NCBI GenBank assembly: GCA_022539475.1
Contig: VCMS01000119.1
Span: 89,445 to 153,444 of the forward strand
Direction: 5' to 3'
Source: Gracilaria domingensis
Lineage: Eukaryota; Rhodophyta; Florideophyceae; Gracilariales; Gracilariaceae
Length of the DNA stretch: 64,000 bases
Shown: positions 51,219 through 62,168 of the stretch, piece after piece
How positions within the stretch are numbered: position 1 is the first letter of the stretch
How the letters are laid out: each line of letters starts with the position of its first letter
Translations under genes and position numbers: made by a program
The notes under the pieces: model-generated
Seen by the model: the letters and a program-made list of their open reading frames with translations, nothing else
Database searches by the model: none
What the model was told of the DNA's origin: nothing

Positions 51219-52018
51219 TGTAGAGCAAAACGCCCTTTTGTGGGGATGCACCGATGTGCTTTTCATAGTTTGTTGATCCGTTACCGGCTTCGACACCTCA
51301 GGTTATGAGAGGCTACTGTGGTAGTGGCCCTATTCTGGGGTATGCCTAGGAAGGGTAGTATTTCTGCACACGTGTGCTAAGTTGGCCTGATAGCGGGAGC
51401 GCCGTGGCGAGCCTGCCACGTTTGCACACCTGTTGTGTATTGGCTGGCATCGCCGGATAGTTAGATATTTCAATTGATATTTCCAAGTACCGTATATAAG
51501 TTGCGGCACTTCCCGCCACTGTACGGGAAGTAAACCTCAACGAGGCCCTTGGTTCTGATCTTCTTGTCGCTTGCTCACGGTCACAAGCCCCATCCTGAGG
51601 AATACCGCCGCAATTACGGGCTGAGCAACCAACCTCCATCTCTGAGGAGTACTAATCCGTCGTCACGGCACCTTTACTATCTATTCTATTGTTTTTACTT
51701 CCGTTTTACGACTCGTCGATACTCTGCCCTGTCATACAGGGTTGGCCCAGTAGTCTTGGGACTTATTCCCGTTATCTCGAGTCAGTGCTCCGCAGTGTGG
51801 CTCGGAGGAACCATCCAGATACTTACGCTCATTCTGTCCCCTCCACCTCTGACTGAACGCTCAGATCGGTGCCACCCGGATTTATACCCGGCTCGTGTTG
51901 GCCCTATCGGAGGGTTCTGTCACTGCGCCTACCCCTGTAGGGAGCAGGGTTTGAAAATTCCTGTCGGTGTTCTTCTGCAATGCGGCTGTTGCTTTCCCGT
52001 CACCGGATTTGCACCACA
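51219..52018 (+). repeat. gypsy-2 3' LTR
   Basis: 800 bp, same termini as the 5' copy. A roughly 60-bp segment present at about 41005-41065 in the 5' LTR is missing here, and point differences are scattered through the rest. Confidence 0.93.
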
Positions 52019-52023
52019 GTGGT

Positions 52024-53853
52024 TACAGTGATATTTCTGTTCCACCATAAAAAATATATTTGTTGTGCTTTTTTCACCACACCCAGTTCCTTATGGCTTG
52101 GTGTAAACTTTAAGTGCGTAACTCATCACAATCATCCTTAGTTCGCATTGAAAGCGATTTCAATAAGTACCGCATTAAAGGTGGTTGAAAAACTTGAATG
52201 GTGTCCATTTAATTTGTCGCAGTAGGTATCCATTCAATTAAAGGAACCAAATCTCTTGCTATCTTTTTCAGCCTCCGGCATTATTTGTTAATTAATTTGT
52301 CATGAACTGACTGCTATCTTAAGTAGTGCTGCTCTTTTTGAAAAAGTTCAGCACCAGAAAACAACGATGTGCTTCAAATGCGGTTACGGATATGAAATGT
52401 GCGAAGAAGAAAGATTTGGGATAAAATTATATTTTGGTCAATGACTAGAATACAATAAAAGCATCGTAGATGCTAGGATAGCGTGCCCGAAGGCTCATTC
52501 ACCTGTGAGAGCGAATGAGTAGTGAGGACTTGGAGACCAAGACAGTGTGTCTGGTTCTCCGCAGCACTGATGTAAAAGTGAAAGAGGCAGATATTTAAAC
52601 TGGTGCTATTTTCTGTAATTGGGTGGCATCTAATATACAGTATTACTGAAAATTTTGATAAGATGATTTCGGAAACAACTATGCTCTACCCACAAAATAA
52701 TAAAGGATAACTTTATGCCTTACAGATCTACCACCAACGCCTTGATTGGTACCGGATATTACTTCCAGGACCAAATATTAGCAATGCACGGTAGTCTGCT
52801 GCACCTCCGTTAGATCGGGGCCTGAGAAATTTAATTAAAACCCGAGTGGTACGGTTACGCAAGGTTTCAAGTTGTCTCGTTAGAATATGTTACTTTGTAA
52901 CTTGACGATAATCACAACTGAGCACAGAAATGCCACGTGTGGACACGTTAACACGTCCTGAGAAGTGTCTGCCATCTTTTAAATGAGAGCCCGTCAGCGA
53001 GCAAAATTCTTTCGAGTCACAATCCTTTCTAATTATAGTCAGTGAGGTTGGGTGAAAAGTTGGCCTCGATACTTTGCTCTAGATGTTAGATATCTTCTTT
53101 GGCTTAGTAACGGGTTCGAAAAGGGTTACGAACGATGACCTTAATAGTCGACAACGTAGCACAAACTGAATTGATGATGAGTTTTTAGGATTTGTTTCAG
53201 ATTTGTCCGAACGTGGTGAAATTAGAGTTCAAAATAACATTCTTTAGTTGCCGACAAGATAAAACTTGTCCAATCCGAACGTGGCTGAAACTGTGTTTAG
53301 AAGTGCTTTTCAAACAACTGTTTGGGTTCTACTTGGAAATTATTCATTCAATGTTACCGGTTTTGTATTGGCCGATGTCACTGTAGAAGATACAAGTATA
53401 GTTGATTAGCAATAGTCACCAATGATGACTTCTTTAAGATATGTGACGAGGTCATTTATAATCACCCAGATGATAAGATTTAGATGGCATGTGATTGTCA
53501 CATGACGGTGATTCAACTAGTGCGTTCTTGGAAGATCCAGAAACTGGTTTCGTCGTGGTGGTCAGAGTTCACTGTAACAAAATTGGGTCAGTTACTGGGA
53601 GCTGCGGGAAAATACAATTTTTCGATATTTTTTCATTACGCCATAGAGAGTATTTACGTGTGCTTTTATTTTAATCACGGTAGACGCGTGACAATGATGA
53701 TTCGCAACTGGAGAGAATCACTAAAGAAAACATTTTCTTTTCAATTTTGAGTGACTGTCACGAAATGATTAAAATTAAAGTGTGACGCGCTCTGTAAGGC
53801 TCTGCAAGCTGCATTGTTGCCGAAAACGAAGGATGCGCTCCTTCGTTGAATAT
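52024..53853. other. Spacer between gypsy-2 and gypsy-4; no gene assigned
   Basis: AT-rich. A plus-strand frame at 53192-53386 (containing FSCRQDKTCPIRTW) and another at 53484-53750 look weakly protein-like and could be remnants of one old transposase, but I cannot assign a family. The rest shows no gene or RNA. Dispersed repeat copy 2 lies at 52503-52650. Confidence 0.4.
52503..52650 (+). repeat. Dispersed repeat, copy 2
   Basis: Similar over about 150 bp to 40094-40250 (GCGAATGAGTAGTGAGG, CTGGTTCTCCGCAGCACTG). Adjacent sequence differs, so the repeat ends near these limits. Confidence 0.7.
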
Positions 53854-53978
53854 TGTGGAGGCGGATGCAGGGGAGTGTCCCGCCACCCCAGGGACACTCC
53901 CGAACAATTTTATTCTATATCTCCGACACCTTCCACCCCTGGACTGCGCCGTCACTCCCACCGTCTGCGCCCACCGCT

Positions 53979-54230
53979 GCGCGCCGCGGCGCGCCCCCGA
54001 CGGAGATGAAGAAGTCGCGCGCCGTGCGCTGCGACGCGGCGGCAAGGATGATGAGGTTTCGCGCCGCGCGCCGCGGCGCGCCCCCGACGGAGATGAAGAA
54101 GTCGCGCGCCGTTCGCTGCGGCGCGCCTGAACAGGAGGATAATGAGGTTGCGCGTCGCGCGCCGCTGGCTGCGGCGCGCCCACCGCTAAGCAGGCTTTGG
54201 AAGCTCGCGCGCCGCACGTTGCGGCGCGCC
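53979..54230 (+). repeat. Array of six GC-rich palindromes in the gypsy-4 LTR
   Basis: Stems of the type GCGCGCCG / CGGCGCGC recur at about 53979-53996, 54014-54042, 54060-54082, 54103-54127, 54155-54180 and 54205-54230, separated by GAAGAAGTCG- or ATGATGAGGTT-type spacers. Each could form a very stable hairpin in RNA or single-stranded DNA. Long frames in this region are a side effect of composition. Confidence 0.8.
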
Positions 54231-54434
54231 AGCTGCAGGGTAGGAAAAGGAACGTGCGCGCAGCACCTGACGCTGGAGGACAGTGAGTGGAGCGCTCTCT
54301 TCGGGGAGCTCAGAAAGTTGTGGCGCGCTCTGTCGCGCGCGTCGCAACACATACGACCAGGGGATACAAATCAATTTAATCGAGAAGCAGGAGTTCTGTG
54401 ACAAAGAGGCAATCGAAGATACGAGAAAGGGATA

Positions 54435-54845
54435 TCAATCAGAGGACAACAAAGCTTTCACAGCGTCATGAACGAGATGAAGCGCGCGTGCGCGGGAGGG
54501 AGAGCGTAGCACCATCATGGAAAGCGCCAACCCAACACCAATCCCGCGCACGAACAGTACTGGGAGCTCGTTAAGATTGTCTTTGAGCTCATCCATCGAT
54601 ATTCCACGCTTGAAGAGGAAGTCATATAGAGCCTCCTCGCAGGCGAAAAGTTGCGCTTCGGTACGTTCTTCGGTGGCAACATCGTCTTCGTTCGCAAATG
54701 CGGCGTCCTCCTCGAGCTGAATGGTGTCCGCAGTAACTTCTTTTGCTTCGCTCTCGATCAGGACGGTTGATTTGGCACGCGGAACATCGGAATGGTCGGT
54801 ATCGTCGTCGGTCATAGTAGCAATAACTTCGTTTGGAGTTGACAT
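54435..54845 (-). CDS. Acidic ORF antisense within the gypsy-4 5' LTR
   Basis: 136 codons from ATG 54843-54845, beginning MSTPNEVIATMTDDDTDHSD. The product is acidic in its first half, then FACEEALYDFLFKRGISMDE and a hydrophobic segment (FVRGIGVGLALSMMVL). Codon pattern and amino-acid balance look protein-like, unlike the hairpin array beside it. The 3' LTR copy (63590-63979) is broken by indels but retains LYMSVLFKRGISMD. Function unknown; it might be a captured piece of a host gene, or chance. Confidence 0.4.
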   Translation of the reverse strand: MSTPNEVIATMTDDDTDHSDVPRAKSTVLIESEAKEVTADTIQLEEDAAFANEDDVATEERTEAQLFACEEALYDFLFKRGISMDELKDNLNELPVLFVRGIGVGLALSMMVLRSPSRARALHLVHDAVKALLSSD

Positions 54846-55065
54846 CGTTCAAAAGATGGACACCTGAAAGGCGGTGGTAAGATAGGGGAAGCATGGCAGA
54901 CCTGAGAGGCACCGAAGGGTAACTATAATATCGAATATACCGCCATGATAACTGGTCACGCACGCACAATCGTGATAGTGCCACGATGGCACGACATGGA
55001 AGGTGGATGTCATCCGGAGGACTAGTTGAAAACCTAAATAGCCAGAAGAAATCTGGCCAACCACC

Positions 55066-55214
55066 GACCTACATAACGAAGAACCGTACGTTGACATTAT
55101 TACCTATTATGGACATGGTGAGCAATATTAAGTTGTTTGTCACAAGACGACAATCGGCGCACCGTATCACCAACAGCCAATGAACAGGAGACATAACGAA
55201 GAACCGTACAACGG
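55066..55214 (+). repeat. Short direct repeat in the gypsy-4 leader region
   Basis: ACATAACGAAGAACCGTAC occurs at about 55072 and again at about 55191. The surrounding region holds no gene. Whether this is LTR or leader is unresolved. Confidence 0.6.
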
Positions 55215-56022
55215 TATCACAACCAAGTATATGACCTGGTGAGCCGTTCTGAATGCCTTGGTGAAAGATGATATTAGGTGTTCGCTTGCGGTGACCATGC
55301 ATTATCACAATTGTAGATATAAACCCCCGAGTTCGAGCGCTCGCTGCAAACTCAACTCGGGCAGACCACTTCCCCTCTCGACGACTTCCCCCATCCTTGC
55401 CTCTCTCGCCTTTCTTCCTTCCCTTCCGTCGTCGCCAACCTTCCTTCCTTTGGCAATCCCGCTTCCCTTAGCGCAGTCTGTGCCTCCCTGCCACCAGCCT
55501 TTCCCCCTACATTTCCTTATTCGCGGCGGCCCGGTCTCCCGCCGTTCCCTAGCCAGTCGCCTTGTGCTGCCCTCCATGGGACTCGTTCGCACATTGCGAC
55601 CATCACCCATCACTACGTCTCCGTTCTCCCAGACGGACGTTGGCAGTGTTACGCATTGCGCTGGTTTTCTTTCTGTCGCTACCTCGCCTGATTGTTAGGT
55701 TCGTGGTGGCATCGACGACAGACTCTATCGCTTTAGTCCTACCACACTATTGTCCCGCCGACAGCTCTTGTGTGTCTTGGTCTGTTGGCCCTGCTTTCTG
55801 TTGTTGTGTTGGCATTCGGCATCGAACGCCGAAGCACACTCTCGTTTAATTACTCTCCCCGCTTCCTGTCAGCGGAGAGTTTCCATCTATCTTGGGGTTA
55901 TCTTGTCTGCTCCTGCAGGCATCTGAGCTACGTGAATTTGTCGCCCTTTGGGCTGGTACTCTCGAGCATTTATTGTGTCGCTCTCCTTGGGTTTGTCACC
56001 ACCCGCGCTGTTTCCCCCAAAA

Positions 56023-58575
56023 ATGGCGTCCACACGGTACTCTCGAGGAGGGCCTGGTTCTCCTGAGTCTGGTGTGATTTCTTTTCATGGTTCTGCTGTC
56101 GACGTAAGGAAGTTTCTGTTTTACTTTGAGAATGTCGCTACTCCCAACGAAGAGGATAGTGTTCGAGCTATGAAGTTGCTCGGCTATCTTGAGGGTGAAG
56201 CGTTTGACTTCTACTATGACAAATATGCTGTTGATGGCTCTCTTTCGATTGAAGCAAAGGACTATCAGAATGTGAAGCTTGCTTTGATCGAACGTTTCGG
56301 TGCAATCGAGGAACCGGCGGAGAGGATTCGCCGGGCAGTTTCGGCACGTTTAGATTACGTCGATCTGCTAGGGTCCCTGAAGAAGATGGACTCTTTCTTC
56401 GATCAGGCTGGTTTTAACTCGAAAGCTAAGTTCGGGTTACTACGAAACGCTGTCATGGAGTTTGCAGATCTTGCGCAGTTTGTCATATTCCGTGGAGCAG
56501 ATGACTATGAATCCTTGAAGGTCCTCGTTAAGGACTTTGTTGGCGGAAAGAAAGCTCTCGGCTCGTATGGTACCCTCAACGCTTTCCCACCAGCGAAGCA
56601 TATTCTTCAACGTGCTAAGAAGCCCGCTCGTCCAAGTCCGCTGGAGTCGAAAGTGGATCAGTTGGCTGACCAGATGGCACAGTTGCACCTCCTAGTGAAG
56701 AAGACTCAGAGCGCTGCGACTGCCACCGGACGTCAGGATACGGAAAAAGTTTGTTCGTATTGCAGCCAACCCGGTCACTTTGCGGCACGTTGTGAGCTTA
56801 ATCCACATCGAGGCACACGATGTGGTAATTGTGGCAAGTTAGGTCACTCTACAACTACGTGCTGGAGGAAGAATAACACCGATGTTGTGCGAAAAGTTGC
56901 ATTTGAAGGTGTGAAGTCCGAACCGGAGAAAGAGAAGTTCCTGAGTGAGAAACGAGGTTCCCAGAACACAGATGGGAACCAAGTCTCAGTTGTGATTGCT
57001 GACCCTCTAGATGATGAAGATCCCGTTACTACCGCAAAACGAGACGCGGAAGGGGAGCCTCTGCCCAAGCAACCACGAACTGGCCCTCTCTCAGGGATTT
57101 CACCCGTAATGTTCCCCGAATCCCATACCACCAGGACTGCCTCTCAGCAAGCCAAAAACCCTCCCAAGAAGTCAACAAGACCTAGGAAGGGCACTGGGAA
57201 GAAGTCCAAAGGGAAGTCCCGGAGAGTGAAGATCCAGGAACACGTTGGGAAATATAACATTTACGAAGAATTGGCGAGAGCCCCTTCTGGCATCACTTTT
57301 GGTCAACTAGTCCGCGGTGATGCGGACGAGGCCAAGAAAGACATTCGGCGCATTCTTTCCGGAGGTTTTTCGTCAAGGCGTGTCAGTTACGCTCATACTC
57401 ATTCACTCCCTCAGACTCTCAAAGTGGTGAATGTTACTGTCTATGGCACTAGTTCCCAGGCGTTGCTGGACTCCGGTGCTATCCCTAATCTTATGTCTAT
57501 TGCGTTATGCAACCGGTTATCGTTGGAGATGAAACCGTCGAGTAGGAGGATTGTCGTTGCCGACGGAACCAAATCCTTAGTTCGCGGAAGCCTGCACGAT
57601 GTTCCCCTCGAGTTTGGTTCTCTCCGCGTCCTGTTGGATTTCCTGGTCGTTGAGAAGCCTCCCTTCAATGTGATTGTTGGCTGCCCTGCTCTTGAGTCAC
57701 TCAAAGTCTGCTTGGACCTGGGTACTCAGCAAGTTTCTATGCAATTCGACGGCGCATCTGTTGTTTTGCCTCTCGATTACCATCGCCCTGGTGTAGTGTT
57801 CGACAAAGAGGATGAACACACCGACAGTGAGGATTTCACTTCCGCTTCAGAGTCGTTCTTCTCTGAGAGTTCAGAGAGCGACTACGAAGGATACGCGATC
57901 ACTTTCTCGAAAGACAAAGTTGACACGTCAGTATATGCTTTGAATACTATGAATGAAGAACAAAACTCCTTACAACCACCCGAAGAGGAATCCGCGAACG
58001 AACTGGAGAATATTGGTGCTACGAGTCTCGGTCAGGAAAGCCCCTCCCCTGCTGATCCTCAGGATTTGGAGGAGGGCATTAGGCAATTGCGTGTGAATGA
58101 TGTTGAACCAGAACCTGCTATTACTACTCCTCACGCCACTGGGGAAGCAAATAGAGAATTTGAGAACGATGAAGAATCGGAGGAAAGCGCAGACGACAAC
58201 GACTCCGAAGGTTCTCCATCGGATGGAGGACACGAACGCGATCTCGTTGTCCCAGTCAGGGATGACGTTGTTCTTCTACGAGCCGAAGATGTGAGACGAC
58301 AGCCTGATTATCTTATCTTTCGAGTCTACCGTCGTTACCCTCAGCCACCGGATAGAGAACAACTTCATCCACACACCTCTGAACTTCCGTACGGAGAAAT
58401 GGGTGTCCTAGAGCTGGACAACAGTTCCGAACCAATAGTCCGTTTCGGAGTAGGCTGGCCTATACCTGCACCGGCTGATGAAGAACCTCTCGCGGTTCCA
58501 TCGCAAAGCGAAGCCCATGAAGACCATGTGATGGTTATAAGTCTTGACAACACTAACGATGAGGCCGATAACTAG
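56023..58575 (+). CDS. gypsy-4 gag-protease
   Basis: 850 codons from ATG 56023 (the frame is open further upstream without ATG). Capsid-like region: SFHGSAVDVRKFLFYFENVA (about 18-45) through SYGTLNAFPP (about 190). Two zinc knuckles, CSYCSQPGHFAARC (about 243-256) and CGNCGKLGHSTTTC (about 266-280). A Lys/Arg/Pro-rich basic region (about 365-405), then an aspartic protease with ALLDSGAIPNLMS (about 480) and NVIVGCPALESL (about 548). The last 250 residues are acidic. It ends with TAG at 58573-58575, and pol continues in the same frame. This gag-PR fusion yields particle protein and processing enzyme. Confidence 0.88.
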   Translation: MASTRYSRGGPGSPESGVISFHGSAVDVRKFLFYFENVATPNEEDSVRAMKLLGYLEGEAFDFYYDKYAVDGSLSIEAKDYQNVKLALIERFGAIEEPAERIRRAVSARLDYVDLLGSLKKMDSFFDQAGFNSKAKFGLLRNAVMEFADLAQFVIFRGADDYESLKVLVKDFVGGKKALGSYGTLNAFPPAKHILQRAKKPARPSPLESKVDQLADQMAQLHLLVKKTQSAATATGRQDTEKVCSYCSQPGHFAARCELNPHRGTRCGNCGKLGHSTTTCWRKNNTDVVRKVAFEGVKSEPEKEKFLSEKRGSQNTDGNQVSVVIADPLDDEDPVTTAKRDAEGEPLPKQPRTGPLSGISPVMFPESHTTRTASQQAKNPPKKSTRPRKGTGKKSKGKSRRVKIQEHVGKYNIYEELARAPSGITFGQLVRGDADEAKKDIRRILSGGFSSRRVSYAHTHSLPQTLKVVNVTVYGTSSQALLDSGAIPNLMSIALCNRLSLEMKPSSRRIVVADGTKSLVRGSLHDVPLEFGSLRVLLDFLVVEKPPFNVIVGCPALESLKVCLDLGTQQVSMQFDGASVVLPLDYHRPGVVFDKEDEHTDSEDFTSASESFFSESSESDYEGYAITFSKDKVDTSVYALNTMNEEQNSLQPPEEESANELENIGATSLGQESPSPADPQDLEEGIRQLRVNDVEPEPAITTPHATGEANREFENDEESEESADDNDSEGSPSDGGHERDLVVPVRDDVVLLRAEDVRRQPDYLIFRVYRRYPQPPDREQLHPHTSELPYGEMGVLELDNSSEPIVRFGVGWPIPAPADEEPLAVPSQSEAHEDHVMVISLDNTNDEADN

Positions 58576-61500
58576 CTGAGCGGTTTAGCTGAGCCGAATG
58601 ACGATCAACGCCGATCGGTCTATCACACCCCGAATCCCTCGTCTTTTCAGAGTTCCACGACAGACACTAGCCTTCAACCACCTGATCCTCCCCTTTCGTC
58701 ATCTGAAAATAATGGAGAAGGTGAAGAGAGGAACTCTGGAAGGGATGACGAAGAAGATGAAGATTGTGTAGAAGTGGAAGCAGAAGTTCATGAAGCAGAA
58801 GTAGAAGTAGAAGAGGAAGTGGTGAATAATGGAAATGAAGATAATCATGAAGAAGATGAAGATGGTTCCTCACCAGAAGAAGTCGAGCTGTCCGGTACCC
58901 CTCTCTACCGCGACCCTGTCCTCACCATCCCGATTACGTACGAGGTCACTTTGCTACCACCTGAAGAAGGGGAACTTATCAGCGACTTTCTTTTGGTTCG
59001 TGTCCAAATTCGGTACCCTGTACCCACTCCAGCGCACCCCCCTCACCTCGGCGTGCACAACATGCCTTTTGGTCGTACCGGGCTACTGGAGGAGGATGAC
59101 GACGGCCGCTACGTGATTGCTTTCGAGGAAGAGCTTCCTCAAGAAGAGTTCTCGACGCAGGTCCCCCCAACACCTGTTAGAGAGTTGGAAGATCAACCCG
59201 ACCCCTCGCAAACAGAGCCGCGTACAACTGGCTCTGGTGAAGGACACTCTAGCTCACGTGATAGTGAGCCGACGGTTGCGTGTCCCGCCCCTGAGATCAA
59301 ATACTCCTTGTTAGATCCTGTCGCGTTTGATGGCAAGGGTCGTATACTAGATCGAAGAGATTACCCTCCTGACACGAGTCACAAAGAAGTCATCCTCGAA
59401 AGGCTTTCACACTTGCCTAGCGGAGAGCAACAGGAACTACTTCGTGTTTTACTTGACCTTGGTGTGGTCGCCTGGTCTTTGTACGATCTTAGACCGGCAG
59501 ATGTACCAGTCATGCATGAGTTCTCACTGACGACCCAGACTCCGATACACTCAAGAGTTCGTAGGCTTCCGCCGCGACATGACGAAGTCGTCAAGAAGGA
59601 ACTCGGTAAAATGCTTGACGCTGGGATAATCAAACCTTGTACATCTGCATGGTCCTTTCCGATCGTCATTGCGACCAAAAAGGATGGCAAGCCAAGGTTC
59701 TGTGTAGACTACCGAGCTCTGAACCGAGTTATGAAAGCGGACAGATGGCCCTTACCTCATATTGAACAAATCTTTGATGACTTAGGCGGCTGTTCGTTTT
59801 TCACTACGCTTGACCTTTTCTCTGGGTACTGGCAGATCAGAATGTCACCTCGGTGTAAGGAGATGACCACCTTCGTTTGCCGTCAAGGAACCTATCAGTT
59901 TGAGGTCATGCCCTTCGGCTTGATGAACGCCCCCTCAACATTCCAACAAATGATGGACTCTATCCTCAACAAGTATCCGTTTGTAAGAGTCTATCTGGAC
60001 GACGTGGTTATCTATTCAAAAACCTTAGAGGATCACGTCGAGCACATCACGTTAGTACTAAGGACAATTGCCTCCCATGGGTTGAAGCTGAAGATCTCTA
60101 AGTGCGACTTTGCCCATCCCAAGATTGAACTGCTCGGACATGTTGTCGACCAGAGCGGAGTTGCAGTGGACGTGAAGAAAATAGAGGCCATCAAGGCGGC
60201 TCCGATCCCTAAGACAACCACTGAACTGAGGAGCTTTCTTGGGCTTGCTGGCTACTACCGCCGGTTTATCAAGCACTTTGCCAAAACTTCGGCAGTTCTC
60301 TATGCAGGAACGTCCGGAAATCGGAAACTAGTGTTCAACAATGAGATGGTTGAAGCCTTCAAAGACCTGAAGGAGAAGCTAACCAGTCCTCCAGTGTTGG
60401 CCTTTCCCGACTTCGACAATCCGTTTCGGGTCGAAACCGCTGCTTCTTCATTTGCGTTGGGCGCCGTTCTCGCTCAGAAGAAATCTGATGGCATGTTTCA
60501 CCCAATTCAGTATGCCAGCCGGACTATGACTGCAGCTGAAAGGAACTACGCGGTCTGTGAGCAGGAGGCGCTTGCTGTCATCTTCGCGTTCAAGAAATTT
60601 CGGCTATACCTTCTTGGATCAAAGCCATTTCAATTGATTACAGACCATCAGGCGCTGAAGTATGCGTTTCAGAAGAAGGATGTACATGGGCGATTGGCCA
60701 GGTGGCTCGATTTCCTAGCTGAATACGAGTTCGAGGTTGTATACCGCTCAGGGGATAAGAATTGCGCTGCTGATTATCTTTCTCGCTACTCCACGATAAG
60801 GGGACATCATGCTCCAGAAGTGGCGACTACTGTTTCTTCCCCTACATGTGAAGCTTTCTCAGGTCTCGAACCTTATTATGCAAATATTGGTCGATATCTG
60901 AGCGACCTTCCGGTCGATGAGCCCAACTCGAGCCTCAGAGGGGCGATCAAAAGGAATTCTAAGAAGTTTATGGTATGGAATGGGCAGTTGTATCGTAGAA
61001 TGGGGTCCGGGTTACGACTCCTTCCTAACGTCAATGAAAGGCATAAACTCTTGAAAACATTTCATGACGATGTGGGACACTGGGATGTCACGGCGACCAG
61101 AAGGCACGTCATTGATCGATTCTGGTGGCCCAATATTCACTCTGATGTCACAACTTACGTCAAGAGTTGTGATGGCTGCCAGTTCATGGGATCTTTTCTT
61201 GCTTACCGAGCGGGGCAACGAGCCCCGCTGACGGATATCTTCCACACGTTTTCAATTGATTTCGCTGGACCCCTCAGGGTGACGAGGAACGGAAACCGAT
61301 TCTTGCTCATTGGGGTCGAGCACCTCACGGGATGGCCGATCGCAGTGGCAACTCGAACATCTACTGCAGTCGACGTAGTCAACTTTATTAGAAGGGAGAT
61401 CGTCACACCCTTCGGCTACCCCCGCACGATTGTCTCCGATAACGCTACCTCCTTTCTCGCGTCAAGTGTCCGAGCTTATCTAATGCGTCATGATATCACC

Positions 61501-62168
61501 CTCAAACCGGTGCTCGCATATGCACCTATGTCTAATGGACGCGCAGAAAGAATGGTAGGGACGATCAAGAGGGCGATCGCGAAAACGATTCATGATCAGA
61601 ACTCTGATTGGGATGAAGTACTCCCGGAGGTTCTCTATGGTTCTCGCACTCGACAAATGGCCGAAGGATATTCTCCATTTCAGCTCATGTATGGAGTACG
61701 GCCCCGAATGCATCCATCAGATCCTGCTTCCCTGATAGCCACGCCGTCACTTGATCATCGTGAGGTGGAACTACAAGCCTCCACTCTTGGGAGGGCCACA
61801 AGGTATTGCAGCAGCCTCACCGTCAAGACGATGAGCGTCGTGGACATCGGTTCGCTGTTGGGGACCAGGTACTGGTAATGCGTGGTGAAGCCCTTAATCT
61901 TTCGGTGAAATGGCCATCATTCAAATCAAAATTTTATGGACCATGCCACGTCGTTCGGGCCAATCATCCTCGGTACATATTGGTTTCTCCACACCGACGT
62001 ATGTCGAGAAGGGGCATTCATGCGAGACGCTTAAGACCTTACCGTCCTAGACCAAGGCATATGATCCCGAGAACAGTACGATATGAAAGAAATAATCAGC
62101 CCGAAGCGGCATGCCCGGTCGTGGTACAAGGAGGACCAAATCCAACCAGACCCCTGCTGACTATCTGA
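58576..62168 (+). pseudogene. gypsy-4 pol: RT, RNase H, integrase (one late frameshift, one active-site loss)
   Basis: In frame with gag across the TAG at 58573. An acidic linker precedes RT: FCVDYRALNRVMKADRWPLP (about 375-395) and YLDDVVIYSKTLEDH (about 472). RNase H reads VETAASSFALGAVL (about 620) where TDAS is expected, so the first catalytic Asp is Ala. Integrase: zinc motif with CDGC (about 828-870), Asp in FSIDFAGPL (about 893), Asp in IVSDNATSF (about 954), Glu in GRAERMVG (about 991). Near 61800 the frame shifts; the C-terminal module FAVGDQVLVMRGEALNLSVK with FYGPCHVV follows in another phase to 62168. No chromodomain was seen. Confidence 0.88.

Larger units (their letters stand above)
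40420..52018 (+). mobile_element. gypsy-2: full-length chromodomain-bearing Ty3/gypsy element with antisense gene
   Basis: 11.6 kb with LTRs of 860 and 800 bp and a perfect 5-bp target duplication GTGGT (40415-40419 and 52019-52023). Order: 5' LTR, primer site, gag, protease, pol with a C-terminal chromodomain, a hairpin array, an antisense gene, polypurine tract, 3' LTR. Gag and pol frames are long and open, but the protease region has one frameshift and one in-frame amber codon, and the LTRs have diverged, including a roughly 60-bp deletion in the 3' copy. It is probably inactive alone, though recently enough so that the domains are sharp. Confidence 0.93.
53854..54860 (+). repeat. gypsy-4 5' LTR (right end at least 54720, unresolved)
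   Basis: Shared with 63127-64000 over the whole visible length (to about 54720), with small insertions and deletions. It contains a GC-hairpin array and a minus-strand ORF. An inverted GGGAGTGTCCC...GGGACACTCCC hairpin lies at 53872-53902. Confidence 0.8.

Noticed and set aside
53758-54401. Overlapping frames in all phases through the gypsy-4 LTR, repeated at 63117-63654
   Set aside because: These are the palindrome array read in different phases; the same amino-acid strings recur on both strands.
55258-55850. Plus-strand frames with signal-peptide-like stretches before gypsy-4 gag
   Set aside because: Pyrimidine-rich leader/LTR sequence; no consistent frame or domain.
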